Shown here one piece after another: positions 32,758-43,529 of a DNA stretch of 64,000 bases. This DNA comes from Leptodontidium sp. MPI-SDFR-AT-0119 (lineage: Eukaryota; Ascomycota; Leotiomycetes; Helotiales; Leptodontidiaceae): NCBI GenBank assembly GCA_020726505.1, contig JAHLEZ010000001.1, forward strand, positions 1,860,001 through 1,924,000, read 5' to 3'. The notes under the pieces are model-generated. The model worked only from the letters and a program-made list of their open reading frames with translations. It was not told the DNA's origin and ran no database searches. How positions within the stretch are numbered: the stretch's first letter is position 1; each line of letters starts with the position of its first letter. Position numbers and translations under genes: made by a program.

Positions 32758-34184
32758 CTATCCCAGGTATACTCGGAAACAAATGAAAAAAAATCCAACA
32801 AATAAAACAACACCATGCCACCACCCATTCTCCCCTCCTCCACTACTTCCAGACGCAGCAGTCCCATCATCTTCCCCCTCATCCTCTCTATCACTCTCCG
32901 TTATCAAAGCGTACCAGCACTCCTCTCGCTTCAGCTCCCAAGAGTCTTCCGCACAGTCTAGCGGTGTAAACCAAACTCCTTTCTTCCACATCTCAACGCC
33001 GCACTGAAAGCGGTAGAATGGTCTGCACTTTTCACATGGAGCTATTTCCTCAAAGTAGGCCCTCCCCCCTGATCGTAGCAGAGTGACCGCTATTCCAGGA
33101 TGATCGGGATACAACCCCTTGATACTCTGACAAAGCTCCTGCAGCTCTGTCTCTTGGGCTTGCGGAAACCATTCTGGCAACTTCATATCGTGTTCCATAG
33201 AAGATGATCGCTCTGTGTCCAAAGCTTGCAACATTGCCTTTCGTTTCTCGGAGATATAATCAGAAATTCCCTTAGAAGCGGCGTCTTTGCCATTCATGCC
33301 ACGTGGAGTACTTCCACCAACGAGAAGTCCAGTCTCTGACCTTGAGAAGAAGAGGGTTGCTGGGCCGTGGCAGAAGTATGGGGGAGATTCACGGTTCGCG
33401 GATCGTCCTTTGATGGATTCAACGACATCTCCTGTAATATGAGATTTGTCAGTTCAATTGTTTCGAAATCTTGTGTTTTGATTACTGTACGCACGTATGT
33501 CTGTGTCGGGGTTGATGGTGTTGAGAATGCATTGAATAGCAAGTTCAAGGATACTGTCTGTAGAGACCTTGCCTAACACCGTCAGCGATATCATTGCATT
33601 GGATGCTTCTGGACCCAGACACTGTTTTGAAGATTTTTGATATTCAGTCTTGTAGTATCATAAACAGCCTGGATTGTTTTTATCTTCTCAACATCGTGTG
33701 GGCGGAAGGCTTGTTTTGTGGTACTTGCGTAAACTTTTTCCCCGAAGGAATGTGTAACAAGGGACATCATGGATTGAAAGAGTATTTGCCTTGTTTCGAG
33801 GACCCAAATTATCTCTTGTAAGAAAGAATCTCTTGATGGTGTTGAAAGGCTGACGCTAGATCCAGGTACATCTTGGCTCAGGAGGTCTTTGACAATCTGG
33901 TTGTCGTATTCAGCCCAGGTGAGAAACTTCTTGTAGCCGGTCTCTGATGGCACCAGGAGTTCCCAGATTTTGTTGTAGTCTAGAAGTCGTCGCTTGCTGA
34001 GTCGCATCTGCCAGAATTTGAGGCTGTGGACTTTCGGGGAAGATGATGCAGTTGAAATTCGCGCCTGAAAATCAGGCCGAGATTCTCTGGTCGACATCGG
34101 AAGTTGAATAGAGGAAACAGCAGCAACACAAGTGGACATTGGCAGTTGAATAGAGGAAGCAGCAGCAACACAAGTCGACTTCAT
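32758..34184 (-). CDS. Protein of unknown function with probable C-terminal membrane anchor
   Basis: Exons 34184-33623, 33572-33495 and 33431-32758 encode 437 aa; introns have GTGTCT...GTTAG and GTGCGT...TACAG ends and rejoin in frame (NLQNSKVSTDSILELAIQCI; NPDTDIRDVVESIKG). The N-terminus starts with two copies of a 14-residue repeat (STCVAA.SSIQLPM). The middle is helical with no recognised family. A PCEKCRPFYRFQC cysteine cluster lies near residue 335. The tail is acidic, then Gly/Ser-rich, then a single hydrophobic stretch (GVVLFVGFFFICFRVYL) at the very end, suggesting tail anchoring. It is divergent from the unknown gene at 34630 with 445 bp between starts. Looks lineage-specific. Confidence 0.65.
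34102..34184 (-). repeat. 42-bp tandem duplication at the N-terminus of the unknown protein
   Basis: Two units with period 42 (agttgaatagagga start at 34102 and again at 34144), equal to 14 codons, so the frame is preserved. The duplication includes a start codon, giving two possible translation starts. Confidence 0.8.
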
Positions 34185-34629
34185 TTAGCTTTATATCTAT
34201 CATTCTCTACATCTACATTGAAATATTCCCAACAGGTCCCGCGACCCCCAGAAAATGCGAGAATATCACAGACATCTTACCTCATGTTTTCAAGCTAAAC
34301 AATCCCCGACATTTGAACAAGCACTGCTCACATCAGAATTGATTCAGTCCAACTCACTTCCTTTATTTTGATTGGGTTAGCAAGCAATAACTAAACATAG
34401 GTTCTTTGATAACCCACGTCTCCCTTTGATTCACATCATCCCGCCTCAAATAGAGATACAGTATCACACTGATCCACTTTTAACCCTTGTTGTTTACGTT
34501 TGTCTTTAGCCTTTGTTATTAACCCTTGTTGTCGCAAGAACTCTGAACAGTCTTCTTGAAATCATATAAAACATATCCTTCGCAGTGGTCCGAAACATAT
34601 CAGAGTTCATCAATTTAATTATCCGTAAC
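34185..34629. promoter_or_regulatory. Divergent promoter region of two unknown genes
   Basis: 445 bp between two start codons on opposite strands. Contains a direct repeat of TAACCCTTGTTGT near 34480-34535. No ORF of note. Confidence 0.4.
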
Positions 34630-35646
34630 ATGGCAAACCAAGTCAGTCCGAAACCAGGTAAGCTTAGTTCTAACAACAAGTTTTGCATTTACTTATCTCC
34701 ACAAATAGAATTCGCGGAACAGGATTACTCCAAGGAAGGCGTACTCCAAACACTCCTTCGGGTATCTCAGAGCGATCTTCGAGACTGCCGAACAATTTGT
34801 TACTTGCTTAGTACATATCATTTCGAATCTACCGAGCCTGTTCGCCTATCTGATCATTACTCCCTCCAGCTCTATCCCATTCGTGCTGGCTCGCTCCATC
34901 CTAATCTCCAGACTCCAATCAAGCCTCTAGACACGAACCTCCTTTACAAGGTCACTCTGTGCTTCGAAACTCCAAATAACAATAGCTATTCGGAGGATAT
35001 CTTTCAAGGTCTTTTGATTGGACGCTTGATGAAGGATGGAGAAGCTACGCATTACGTGGTGTTCTTAACATCAGAGTATCAGCTCTATGCCTGCCTGTCC
35101 GGATCGCTCAGCAAGTTTGAAGAAAGTCCTTACCGTAGCGATTTTATTGACGACGAGGTTTACGACGAGTCCGACGACGAGTACAGCGACGGCTACCATA
35201 ATTTCTACGATCCGGAGAAGAAGTTCATCAATGATAAGAGGGTCTTTGAATTCCCTAGTGGCCCTGAAGCTCCTAAAGTGGTTTATTGCGGTGCACTTGA
35301 AGCCGTAATGAGAAATAGAAGCAATAAGATGCCTAAAGTCATAGAAGATGTCAAAGAATGGGCGTGCCATGGATACGTAGATGGAGCGGCTGATAAGAAC
35401 TTTAAGAATGATGCTCAACTTGCTCATTCGTGCCGGGACTCGCTGTTAGCAAGATCGACATTTGCCTCTGGCAGCTCTGGCAGTTTTGGCTCTGGTGGTG
35501 GCTCTGGTGGCTCTGGCAGCTCAAAGGCAACGATCCCCAGCCAGTCCACTATATCTCTACCTCCAGATGATCATGAGAAGTGGGGGTTTGAACGTGCTGG
35601 GCGAACCTGGGTGGGCTATGTGATTCATCGATTGAAACGCATGTAA
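34630..35646 (+). CDS. Acidic, Gly/Ser-repeat protein of unknown function
   Basis: Exon 1 34630-34657, intron 34658-34708 (GTAAGC, TTCTAAC branch, AATAG), exon 2 34709-35646; 321 aa starting MANQVSPKPEFAEQ. The unspliced frame is also open, so the intron is inferred from its perfect signals. Residues about 160-185 are very acidic (DDEVYDESDDEYSD). Residues about 275-295 are Gly/Ser repeats encoded by a GGCTCT-type microsatellite. The C-terminal segment WGFERAGRTWVGYVIHRLKRM looks folded and basic. No signal peptide, membrane helix or known domain. Its partner across the shared promoter is equally unknown. Confidence 0.6.
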   Translation: MANQVSPKPGKLSSNNKFCIYLSPQIEFAEQDYSKEGVLQTLLRVSQSDLRDCRTICYLLSTYHFESTEPVRLSDHYSLQLYPIRAGSLHPNLQTPIKPLDTNLLYKVTLCFETPNNNSYSEDIFQGLLIGRLMKDGEATHYVVFLTSEYQLYACLSGSLSKFEESPYRSDFIDDEVYDESDDEYSDGYHNFYDPEKKFINDKRVFEFPSGPEAPKVVYCGALEAVMRNRSNKMPKVIEDVKEWACHGYVDGAADKNFKNDAQLAHSCRDSLLARSTFASGSSGSFGSGGGSGGSGSSKATIPSQSTISLPPDDHEKWGFERAGRTWVGYVIHRLKRM

Positions 35647-36756
35647 ATTATGGCGTTGGGTGGGCACAATGAATAGGCACTGGCAAGGAACTGGGTTCGA
35701 GGAATACAACTGGGGGAATATAGACGATCACGACAATACATGGGCAGAGGCGCAAACAGTATGACTTCAGATTCACAAGTCCAGAGTTGAACAGAGGATG
35801 ATAGGATAAACAACATAAATAATAGCATTGACCATTCCACTTTTCACTTCTTGCAATCTTCTACATCGGCCATGATAAGCAATAAGCTTAGGGATATGAC
35901 GATCTTCCTAGACTGTTGTTTGTTACCTTACATGTATTTTTCTTTTCTTCTTTTTTTCTCTCTCTTTTTCTCTTTTTTTTTTTTTGGTTATTAAGAGCTG
36001 GAGCTTCTCGTGCTGGCCCGTTCTTGAATGTTAGGTATGAGGATGTTAAGATAGCTGTTTTTGATTTCGATTTTGAAGGGAAGGGGGGTGAAGAAGTGGA
36101 GGTTGTGGAGGTGGGGAATGAGTGGGGGCCCCGAGTAGGAATATGGCCAAACTTTATAAGGAGTTGGCTGAGAGGAGGGATAATTGTTCGTTTGTGGATG
36201 CTGTTGAGAGACATGAGTTGATTAATGGGATGTACTGTACAAGGAGAATGGGATTGTGGATTAAGGGGGATTGAATTGGCTTTTGACATATTGACACCTT
36301 TCATTTCCTGAGGACTTCGGCTTTCAAATTCCAATAAATTTGAACGATTGCATCTCATTGTACACTACCAGGTACTCAGGTGCGAAGATTTGAATACTAG
36401 TACCGCTGTCGGTATTAATTTGCAGTCTACGATTGAGGTGCCGTAATCCTGCATCTGTATGCAAATTCATAAGCAGAGCTGTGCAACCGGAATGACTTCC
36501 GGTTAATTTGTCAAATGAGCAAGGTACAAGATTCATTTTATTTAAAATCTCCAGTCATCATATCCAGGCCAAGCAGCAAACGAAAGACGTTATCATAAAA
36601 AGCACTTCAAACTCCCAGAAAACACAACTGTACAACCTTCACTGCAGCCACCCCAACCCATCATAGTTCCACAGCACACATCCGAGCCGAGCCGTCGCCC
36701 TGAACAAAACAAAAACAAATCAAGCCACTCACCACTCACCACCCAACCTGAAGACC
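35647..36756. other. Intergenic with polypyrimidine tract
   Basis: Contains a long T/C tract (35939-35986) and no supportable gene. Frames at 35888-36358 and 35916-36221 are by-products of this tract. Confidence 0.45.
35939..35986 (+). repeat. Polypyrimidine (T/C) tract
   Basis: Nearly uninterrupted T and C over about 48 bases, ending in a run of about 13 T. Confidence 0.8.
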
Positions 36757-37618
36757 TTACACCCCCTTCGCAGTACCAATCAAAACCTCCACTGTCTTCT
36801 CCGGGATACTCAACATAGGACAATGACCCGAGTCGGTCTCCACGACCTTGACCTCCACACCCTCACCCCTCGCAAAAGCAATCATCTCCCTCTGTGATTC
36901 TGCAGTGATGATCTTATCGTTCTCCGTAAGTAGGTACGTGACAGGAATGAATTTATATCCCGGGTAAGTCAGTTCCCCAGAGAATGAGACCGTCGAGCGG
37001 TTGGCCATCTGGTTCATGTAGTGCTTTGCTTCTGTCTCTGGGAGGTCCGAGAAGATATTTTTCCAGTCTTCGTCGTAGTTAAGTTTCATGTAATTGCCCT
37101 TTTTACGTCAGTTATTGCAGTCTCGCAGCTAGGTTCTAAAGTGGCTTGACTGAGACAAGCTGGAATGTGGGTAAAAGAAAACACCGTACTCACAACATTC
37201 TTAACCGAATCCGGCAAATTATCACCCATCGACGCTCTCAAACTAATCCCCACAGGAGGGATAAAACTAGCCAGATACGCCAACGCCACAATCCCGCCTT
37301 TCTTCCCCTCCTTCTCCCTCTAAGTTTTACTCAATCCCTTAGAAGCTTCCGTTCCGGGAACCCGCCGTAGGAGTTCATGGCGAGAACGATGTCTTTTCCC
37401 TGCTCTATGAGCGTGAGGATCGCGGAGTAGATGAATGAGGCGTCTTCTTAGAAGGTTGCTAGGCCTTGGGGAGGAGCACGCTCGCCTGCTGATTGGAGAG
37501 CGGTCGGGTGAACGGCGTATCCGCGGTTTTGGAGGAGAGGGATTACTTTCTCGTAGAAGGCGGTGGGTGAGGAGGGGCCTGGGACGAGGACGAATACTGT
37601 GTTGTTTGGGGTGGACAT
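36757..37618 (-). pseudogene. Broken alpha/beta-hydrolase gene (methylesterase-like)
   Basis: Reads from ATG 37618 as MSTPNNTVFVLVPGPSSPTA, a typical start for fungal hydrolases of this type. The frame then hits TAA at 37450-37448, resumes as EDASFIYSAILTLIEQG, loses register near 37356-37363 just after the nucleophile region (MNSYGGFP; the usual Gly-His-Ser-Tyr-Gly now reads Met-Asn-Ser-Tyr-Gly), and meets TAG at 37322-37320. It continues as GGIVALAYLASFIPPVGISL. An intron fits at 37193-37099, after which the last exon is intact (ENDKIITAESQREM with the acid; DSGHCPML with the catalytic His). Two stops and one frameshift make it a likely pseudogene bordering the AT-rich transposon-like block. 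Confidence 0.7.
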
Positions 37619-39889
37619 TGTGAAAGGATGCCCTGATGTATTGTGATGTGAGAAAATGATATGAGATGAAGAGTATATAAGTTCGGATGAGAGGATGTTC
37701 GAAAAGGTCTCTAGACTCTTTGAGATGAGATTCTGACTTGAAGAATTAAGTATTACTTAGAAAAATAAGAGGCAATAGTGAAAATTTGATGAAGACGAGA
37801 AATTGAAAAGTCACAAGAAGGTAGACAAAACCCAACCTCATACCTTGGCCCCCTCCCTACCAGCTCATCGGTCACCCCTTGTCCATACTAGTGATCTTCA
37901 AGTGGCTTGATGCAATGGGGAGGTACAAGCCAAGCCAGCGGAAGGCTATACTACACATATACAGACACTACACTTCACTAACACTACCGTCTGACCTCGG
38001 GCCGCCTACTTTCTGACAACTCGCAAGCCAATCAGTAGCAGGCTGTCGTCACCCTGGTACAGTACTTTCTCTTGTTTCGTTCATCCGGTCGGGGATCATT
38101 ACGAGAAGCGGATGGACATTTACCGGCGTGTTAGTGAGCGATGATGTCTATACGGCCGAGTTGATTGTTAAGATGGTGTTTTGGTAATCAAGATCCAGCA
38201 GGGACCGGGTGCTACGCGGTTGAGGCGGCCGCTTCGCTTACAGTGTCACATAGGTAAATGAACCAGGATCAACAGTGGTTGTCAGAATTCGCTTACACTA
38301 ATTTTAGCGAAAAGCCCACCAAAAGTCACCCTCTTTGAGACTTTGTAACATGACAAATTCATAATTTCAGACTATAAGAACTTGTGAATATAATCTCCTT
38401 ATGTATTAAAGCATCTTTTGCACTAAAAGCTTATTTATAGGTATAATATATAGTATTATATCAAAGGATTCCTGATTTCGCTAACAAATTTTAGGTGACG
38501 TTTTCTTCTAACCAGCCAGTGGTATTATATCTAAATTTTGAATTGTGCGAGTCGATTATATTATCCACCTGATATCAAGTTATCAGTTTCAATCAGGAGT
38601 ATAAAGAATTGTTAAGTTATAAAGGTATAAACCCTGAATTTTTAGTGAGGATTTTAATAATTTGACCCGTGCGCAAACAATTCACACAGAATTCTGATTA
38701 CCACTGTTGGGATTACGAAGTTGGTAGCGAGTAGCTATAAGCTCGTTCCGATCTAAACTATAGCGGATCTTGGATGAACTTGATAATGAGAGAAATTGAG
38801 AGTGAATCTTAGTCCAAGTCCAAGTTTAAAGAACCGCCGTATCTTAACAACTTTTGAGTAGTTTTTAGTACTTTATTCTTGATCTTGAGGCTCAAGCAGT
38901 AATGACCCCAGGAAGGGAGGAGTTTATGTTTGAGATTCGGAAAGTTAGTTGAACACTATTACTAAATATAGTTTTTTTTTCTTGGTGACAGGTAGAGAAG
39001 TCTAGGAGATGCAGGTATACAGAGCTTGAATTATGAGGCTTCATGATTGTAAGGCCTATGAGTGATCTTTCGTCTGATTTTGGAAACGCTAGAACTTTCC
39101 AACAACTTTGCTTTCGTTGAAGACAGAGAAAACATCACGCTGGGTTCTGGAAATGTTTTCATTAGCACCTTAGGAAGAGTCACTTGTGTCACTCTGTAGG
39201 TTTCGTTACCAAAGTAGATCTGACGTTATTTTACTGGTACTTTCGATTATATCTGTGATTAATCAAAGATGCATTTTTATATAGATGATTTTATACTAGC
39301 GGTAACGTTCTTTGAAGGCAAGGTTTGATATGCCATCTTAGTCGATATTTCCCCAAGTCCATATTCCTGAACTGGACCTCAAAACTCACCTGCTTCTGGA
39401 ATCAACCCTTCGTGAATAGTTTCCTAAATGCCTTACCAAGTCGCTAAACTCTTTCAGAGTATGAATCAACCAGGATTACGCAGATTCAATACCTCCAGAG
39501 AGCTTTTCCTATAATTGTTACAAAATAATGCACGTATTTTACCCAGCACCAAAATGATGAAGTCACAGACTCAAACGGTGACATGTTATGTGAGAGAGAT
39601 TCACGTCACCTTCGACTCTTAGAATCAAAGTGCTAGTCCTCTCTGGTTGTTTCTTGTCGTTTTAAAATGTTCATTTGTAATCTCTTTCCCTTCTTTGTCT
39701 ACTTCTCAATCAGACGCTCACCTTCGAAGAGATTGCAATGTTGCGACCTTCTTGATGAGCGTCTGACGACAAGCGATATTTGAGATCTATCAGAAAAATT
39801 CTCCGAACCTCGCTCTGCCACTTTATAACACCTCTTCCCAACCCCACGAAACATCGCGACAGCAATCCCGACTGGGAGCTTCCAGCACC
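37619..39889. other. AT-rich, gene-free block (probable RIP-degraded repeat)
   Basis: About 38280-39650 is visibly richer in A/T than the rest, with no long open frames on any strand and many TA steps. It includes an inverted-repeat element at 38271-38708. Typical of a transposon remnant mutated by RIP in a filamentous ascomycete. The right 250 bp are the promoter of the next gene. Confidence 0.6.
38271..38708. mobile_element. Probable degraded MITE-like element with terminal inverted repeats
   Basis: Left end AACAGTGGTTGTCAGAATTC (38271-38290) is matched by the complement of 38689-38708 at 18 of 20 positions, with weaker similarity continuing inward for about 25 bases. The 438-bp span has no coding capacity. 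A clear target duplication is not visible, so the exact ends are uncertain. CAGTGG-type ends recall Tc1/mariner elements, but this is a guess. Confidence 0.5.
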
Positions 39890-40678
39890 ATGTTCTCTGC
39901 AGTCGAACATTTCAAAGCTCAAGCAGCGATGCTTCGACTATATCAGCACATGCTGCCCAAAGGAATCACATTTCTCTTCAGCAACCGTTTTACCAAGTCT
40001 GTCAAAGAAAAAGCCCAGAACCTTGCTTTTCAGTTCCGACTTTCCAAGGAAGAGGTTACCGAGGAGCTCCGTCGTCTCATCGCCATCAAAGCCTTCACTG
40101 CGGATGAAGATGGTTACAAGATCATGCCTACTATTGAGTACGCACTAATGCCCCTCCTCTCCAAAGATACCCTCCTCTGATAAGGCTTTTGCTAACCGTC
40201 GCTTTTGAATAGTGGACGGAATGTGGCTCGAAATGATCATGGATACCCAAGTCTACGCCGAACTTCAGGCCGCTCTCGGTATCAAACTCACCCGTCGATA
40301 CGGACTCACAGAGCCAGCCGCCGCCCAAGAAGCTCGCGCTCTCCGAGTAGCCACCGTGGAATGTCTCTACAAGAACTTCGGCGGCGGCGATCCTCTCGGT
40401 CCAAGTTACGCCCAACTCAACCAACCTCTCCCCATCCCTCCGATCGTATCGCCATCAACATCCGAGCATTCCCAGCGATGGCGTTCCCTTTGATCTTCTC
40501 CCGCAAGACGACTATCGTTGAGGTTAAGAAGGAGATTCAGCTTTACAAGGGTATGACTGTGGATGAGCGGCGTTTAGTTCGTGCTGGAATAGGACAAGAG
40601 GGAGAGTTGTTCGATGGGAAGACCTTAGAGGAGTCTGGGCTCGTCAATGGGAGCACTGTTCACTTGCTTCATCGATAG
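39890..40678 (+). CDS. Ubiquitin-like-domain protein; reading frame probably shifted twice
   Basis: Exon 1 39890-40137 and exon 2 40213-40678 (intron with GTACGC, TTGCTAAC, AATAG) give an uninterrupted 237-aa frame. Exon 1 is a helical region (MFSAVEHFKAQAAMLRLY...). The end is a ubiquitin-like fold (DRIAINIRAFPAM, TIVEVKKEIQLYKGMTVDERRLV, DGKTLEESGLVNGSTVHLLHR). Between them (about 40222-40442) the annotated frame is Arg/Ser-rich nonsense, while the next frame reads like real protein (MWLEMIMDTQVYAELQAALG, ATVECLYKNFGGGDPLGPSY). This implies a +1 then a -1 shift, or a different splice. Function is unknown. No Gly-Gly tail, so it is not a conjugated modifier. Confidence 0.6.
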
Positions 40679-41198
40679 ATAGGCATCGTCTCGATTCTGG
40701 GAGGTAGAAGGGAGCATACAAAGCTGACGGCAAGTGGAGGGTACAGTACATTCAGCGTCTTTGAAGACGGTAGTCTCACTGGCCACCTGCCTTGACTTGA
40801 GGAAATAAAAAGAGGTCTTGAAAATATCAAAACAATAGCTGTCCTCTTCTTGCGCAGATCTGGGTACACGGTCTCGAATGTCACTAAATCTTAGCGCTTT
40901 TGGCGATAGTAGACGACTTCTTTTAGAGCTTCCTTGTCATGTTGAGCCTGGCAGTAGCGTGGTACTTGTACTTCTACAGAATACCTGGTACCCGGTAACA
41001 ATGCCCTGGGTCTTATGATGGCCGGCTTTTTTCACAGCTTGTTATTCCCCAGATCTAGTTTCCAATCCGCTCTAACAACGACGACCGCGATAAACGTGTA
41101 AAGTTCGAACTTGAAAGATAGATCGTTGGAGTTGAGCAAGTAGAAGTCTGCTGTAGATCTGCGTTGCAATCTGCTGAAACACAAAGGTTCCCCCACCA
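40679..41198. other. Convergent 3' intergenic region
   Basis: Between the ubiquitin-like gene and the minus-strand F-box-type gene. No coding signal. Confidence 0.45.
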
Positions 41199-42725
41199 CT
41201 AACTAAGAAACTCTACAAGATCTACCAAATCATCCTCTCCTTCCGGAGCATCGCTGCCTTCACAACCTTCCAGACTTTCGTCTACCCCAGAGATGTAGTC
41301 ATCAGAATCAAAGATAAGCTCTTCTTGTGGCAGCTCTTCTCCGTACATATACGGAGGAATAAACCCTGTCCACCTCACGACAGAAATCCTCAGGCTCCTC
41401 TTATCCAGCCGACCGTGTTCTCTACCTGGACCTACTAGCCTCAAGATCTGCTTCAGAAGCCTTGGACCAAGTCTGCCTTTCCACAAACTTTGAATTACAC
41501 GATCCATGTTATTTCTTCCATCGAAATCAACAACGATGTCCAGGTTAGAGACCCTCCCAAGCCATTCAACCATGGACATTACAGGCGAATACCACACGTC
41601 GTCTTCGTCGTTGAGGTAGAGCTCATCGCATGGTAGGAGGAGGCAAAGCTTGAGATTTGGGGGTATGGTAGGCGCCCATGGTGGCGCCGTCTCCTTCAGA
41701 ATCCGAGTCAGTATGGAGTCTGCGTCGAGCTTCATGTTTTTGATGTTGGAGAAGGTGGCCAGGGATAGTTGTGTAGATTTGTGTGGGAGGTCTGTGCGTC
41801 CACCAATGTGCTTCACGTATGTGAGAGATCGTTCTTGGAGTGCTAAAGCTTTCAAGAACTTTGCTGGATGTCGTCCAAGGGGTTCGTGGTTGCTTCTGTG
41901 ATGAATCCTCTCGCCAATGGTTAGGCTCTCGAGAGCCTTGGGCACGGAGAGAATGGCTGCGAGCCCGTCGGTGGTGATATTGCACTCATCAAAAATAAGG
42001 GATCTGAGAACAGTCGAGTTCTTGGATGCCGATAGATAGGATTTGATATTCTCGCCGATGTCAAAGCATGATATTGTGAGATTGCGAAGTGTGGGATGGA
42101 GAAAGATCACAGCGTTCTTTCCCATATCGAAGGCCCGCCGGTCAGGACCCCTTACGTTGTGACTGTGAAGCACGACTATAGGTCAAAGTCATTAAAAACA
42201 GCTAGAACTTTGATTCCCAGAAAGGGAATTCTTGACTAGATGAGTGAACTTACGAGTCTCCAGTGGGATCTGCACCTGTGGTTGAGGTCCCAACGTCATC
42301 GAGGAAGCAAACTCGAAATACGTGGCATAGTCTATCTTCCCCTGACTTTGAAAGTCTGCTCTTTGAGAAGGAGTATCATTACAGCAGGGGGCCTCGATAA
42401 GCAATTCCTTTAGCTTGAGTAGGTGCAACAGTGCCAGATTTAGGATCTCAATACCCGCTTCACCGTCAGATCGGTATCGGATATGAAGCTTTCGAACAAA
42501 CAATGCGCGACCTGACCTCCGAAGAATTGCATTAAAGAGTTTGAGGGCTTTACTACCATTTCGGATCAAGATAGAGCTATACAAGACTGGTTCAGCGAAT
42601 CCTTGAAGTCGGGAACATGTGACGGCAAGGCTGCACAGATCTTGACTGGAGTCAATGTGCTGCGCTATTTGGATGAGTAGTTCATCGGCCAATCTAAGAA
42701 GACGTGACTGTTCTGGTTGTGCCAT
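41199..42725 (-). CDS. F-box-type protein with leucine-rich region
   Basis: Exons 42725-42254 and 42175-41199 encode 482 aa; intron GTAAGT...CTATAG. The start at 42725 (MAQPEQSRLLRLADELLIQIAQHI) begins an F-box-like motif (LLRLADELLIQIAQHIDSSQDLCSLAVTCSRL is the region, residues about 9-40). An earlier in-frame ATG at 42896 is less likely. After it come leucine-spaced segments (LKELLIEAPC, LRNLTISCFD, LRSLIFDECNITTDGLAAIL, LESLTIGERI) resembling irregular leucine-rich repeats. The C-terminus is acidic. F-box proteins of this type are substrate receptors of SCF ubiquitin ligases. The substrate is unknown; such genes are numerous and variable in fungi. Confidence 0.72.
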
Positions 42726-43529
42726 GATAGTGTTTGTGTTCTCAGGTCCACTGCGTTGTGAGATGTTGCAGGAGGTTTCATCGAAGAGAGCTGACGTAGA
42801 ACGGAAGCACCACTGACGCAACTTCCCTTTGATGAGATCACGTGTTTGTGGACTTCTCAGCCTACCTACCACTCTTCTTCCATTTCCTGGAATCAAAGGT
42901 CACGGAGGCCATTAAATCCTCTGATAAAACGCACATATCTATTCCCTTGAGATTTGTAAGTGGACCTAATATCTACGTTAGCTATATTGCCAGTCCCGGA
43001 TGGAAAATGTGTCTAGCTTCGCTTCAGGATCTGGGAACCAAGTAGCTTCAACACGAATATTTTGCATTAACGCATAAACACTTTTTCACTCTACAAATCT
43101 GTGCTTAATCACAATGACTTGAGTTCTACTTCGTCATCAAAGACTCAGCGTACTTGTCATGGCATCTGTGCTGATACTTCCAAGTGATTGACCTCTTTCA
43201 TCGAGAAAGAAACGGAAGATTGCAAGAATTCTTTTGTTAGCAGAAGCATTTGTATCTCTCTATTTAATATTTGTTGCCCGACTGCAGAATTCTCTTTCTG
43301 CTTGCAAAGGGGACTGGAGACAAGAAAACAAGTCGTCCTCTCTGTCTTCCAGAGTCATGTATAAAAGACAAAGTGGATCCTCGTATCCCAGCACCACTTC
43401 TAGACTGCCTTATCCCACGAATCAAAACAACATGCACACCATTCCGTATCTCTCTCCATGAAACACCTTATGCAACCCACCATGCAGCCCACCATGCAGC
43501 AGCAAACTCCCCGTCCCATCCGCACGTCA
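42726..43529. other. Intergenic, no gene recognised
   Basis: Promoter region of the F-box-type gene and 3' flank of the J-domain gene. Plus-strand frames at 42842-43615 show no domain. Confidence 0.4.

Noticed and set aside
35888..36358. 156-codon minus-strand Lys/Glu-rich frame
   Set aside because: Generated by the T/C tract read as Lys/Glu/Arg codons.
40438..40470. 33-nt GT...AG segment as an intron explaining the frame change in the ubiquitin-like gene
   Set aside because: Too short for a fungal spliceosomal intron and lacks a branch site.
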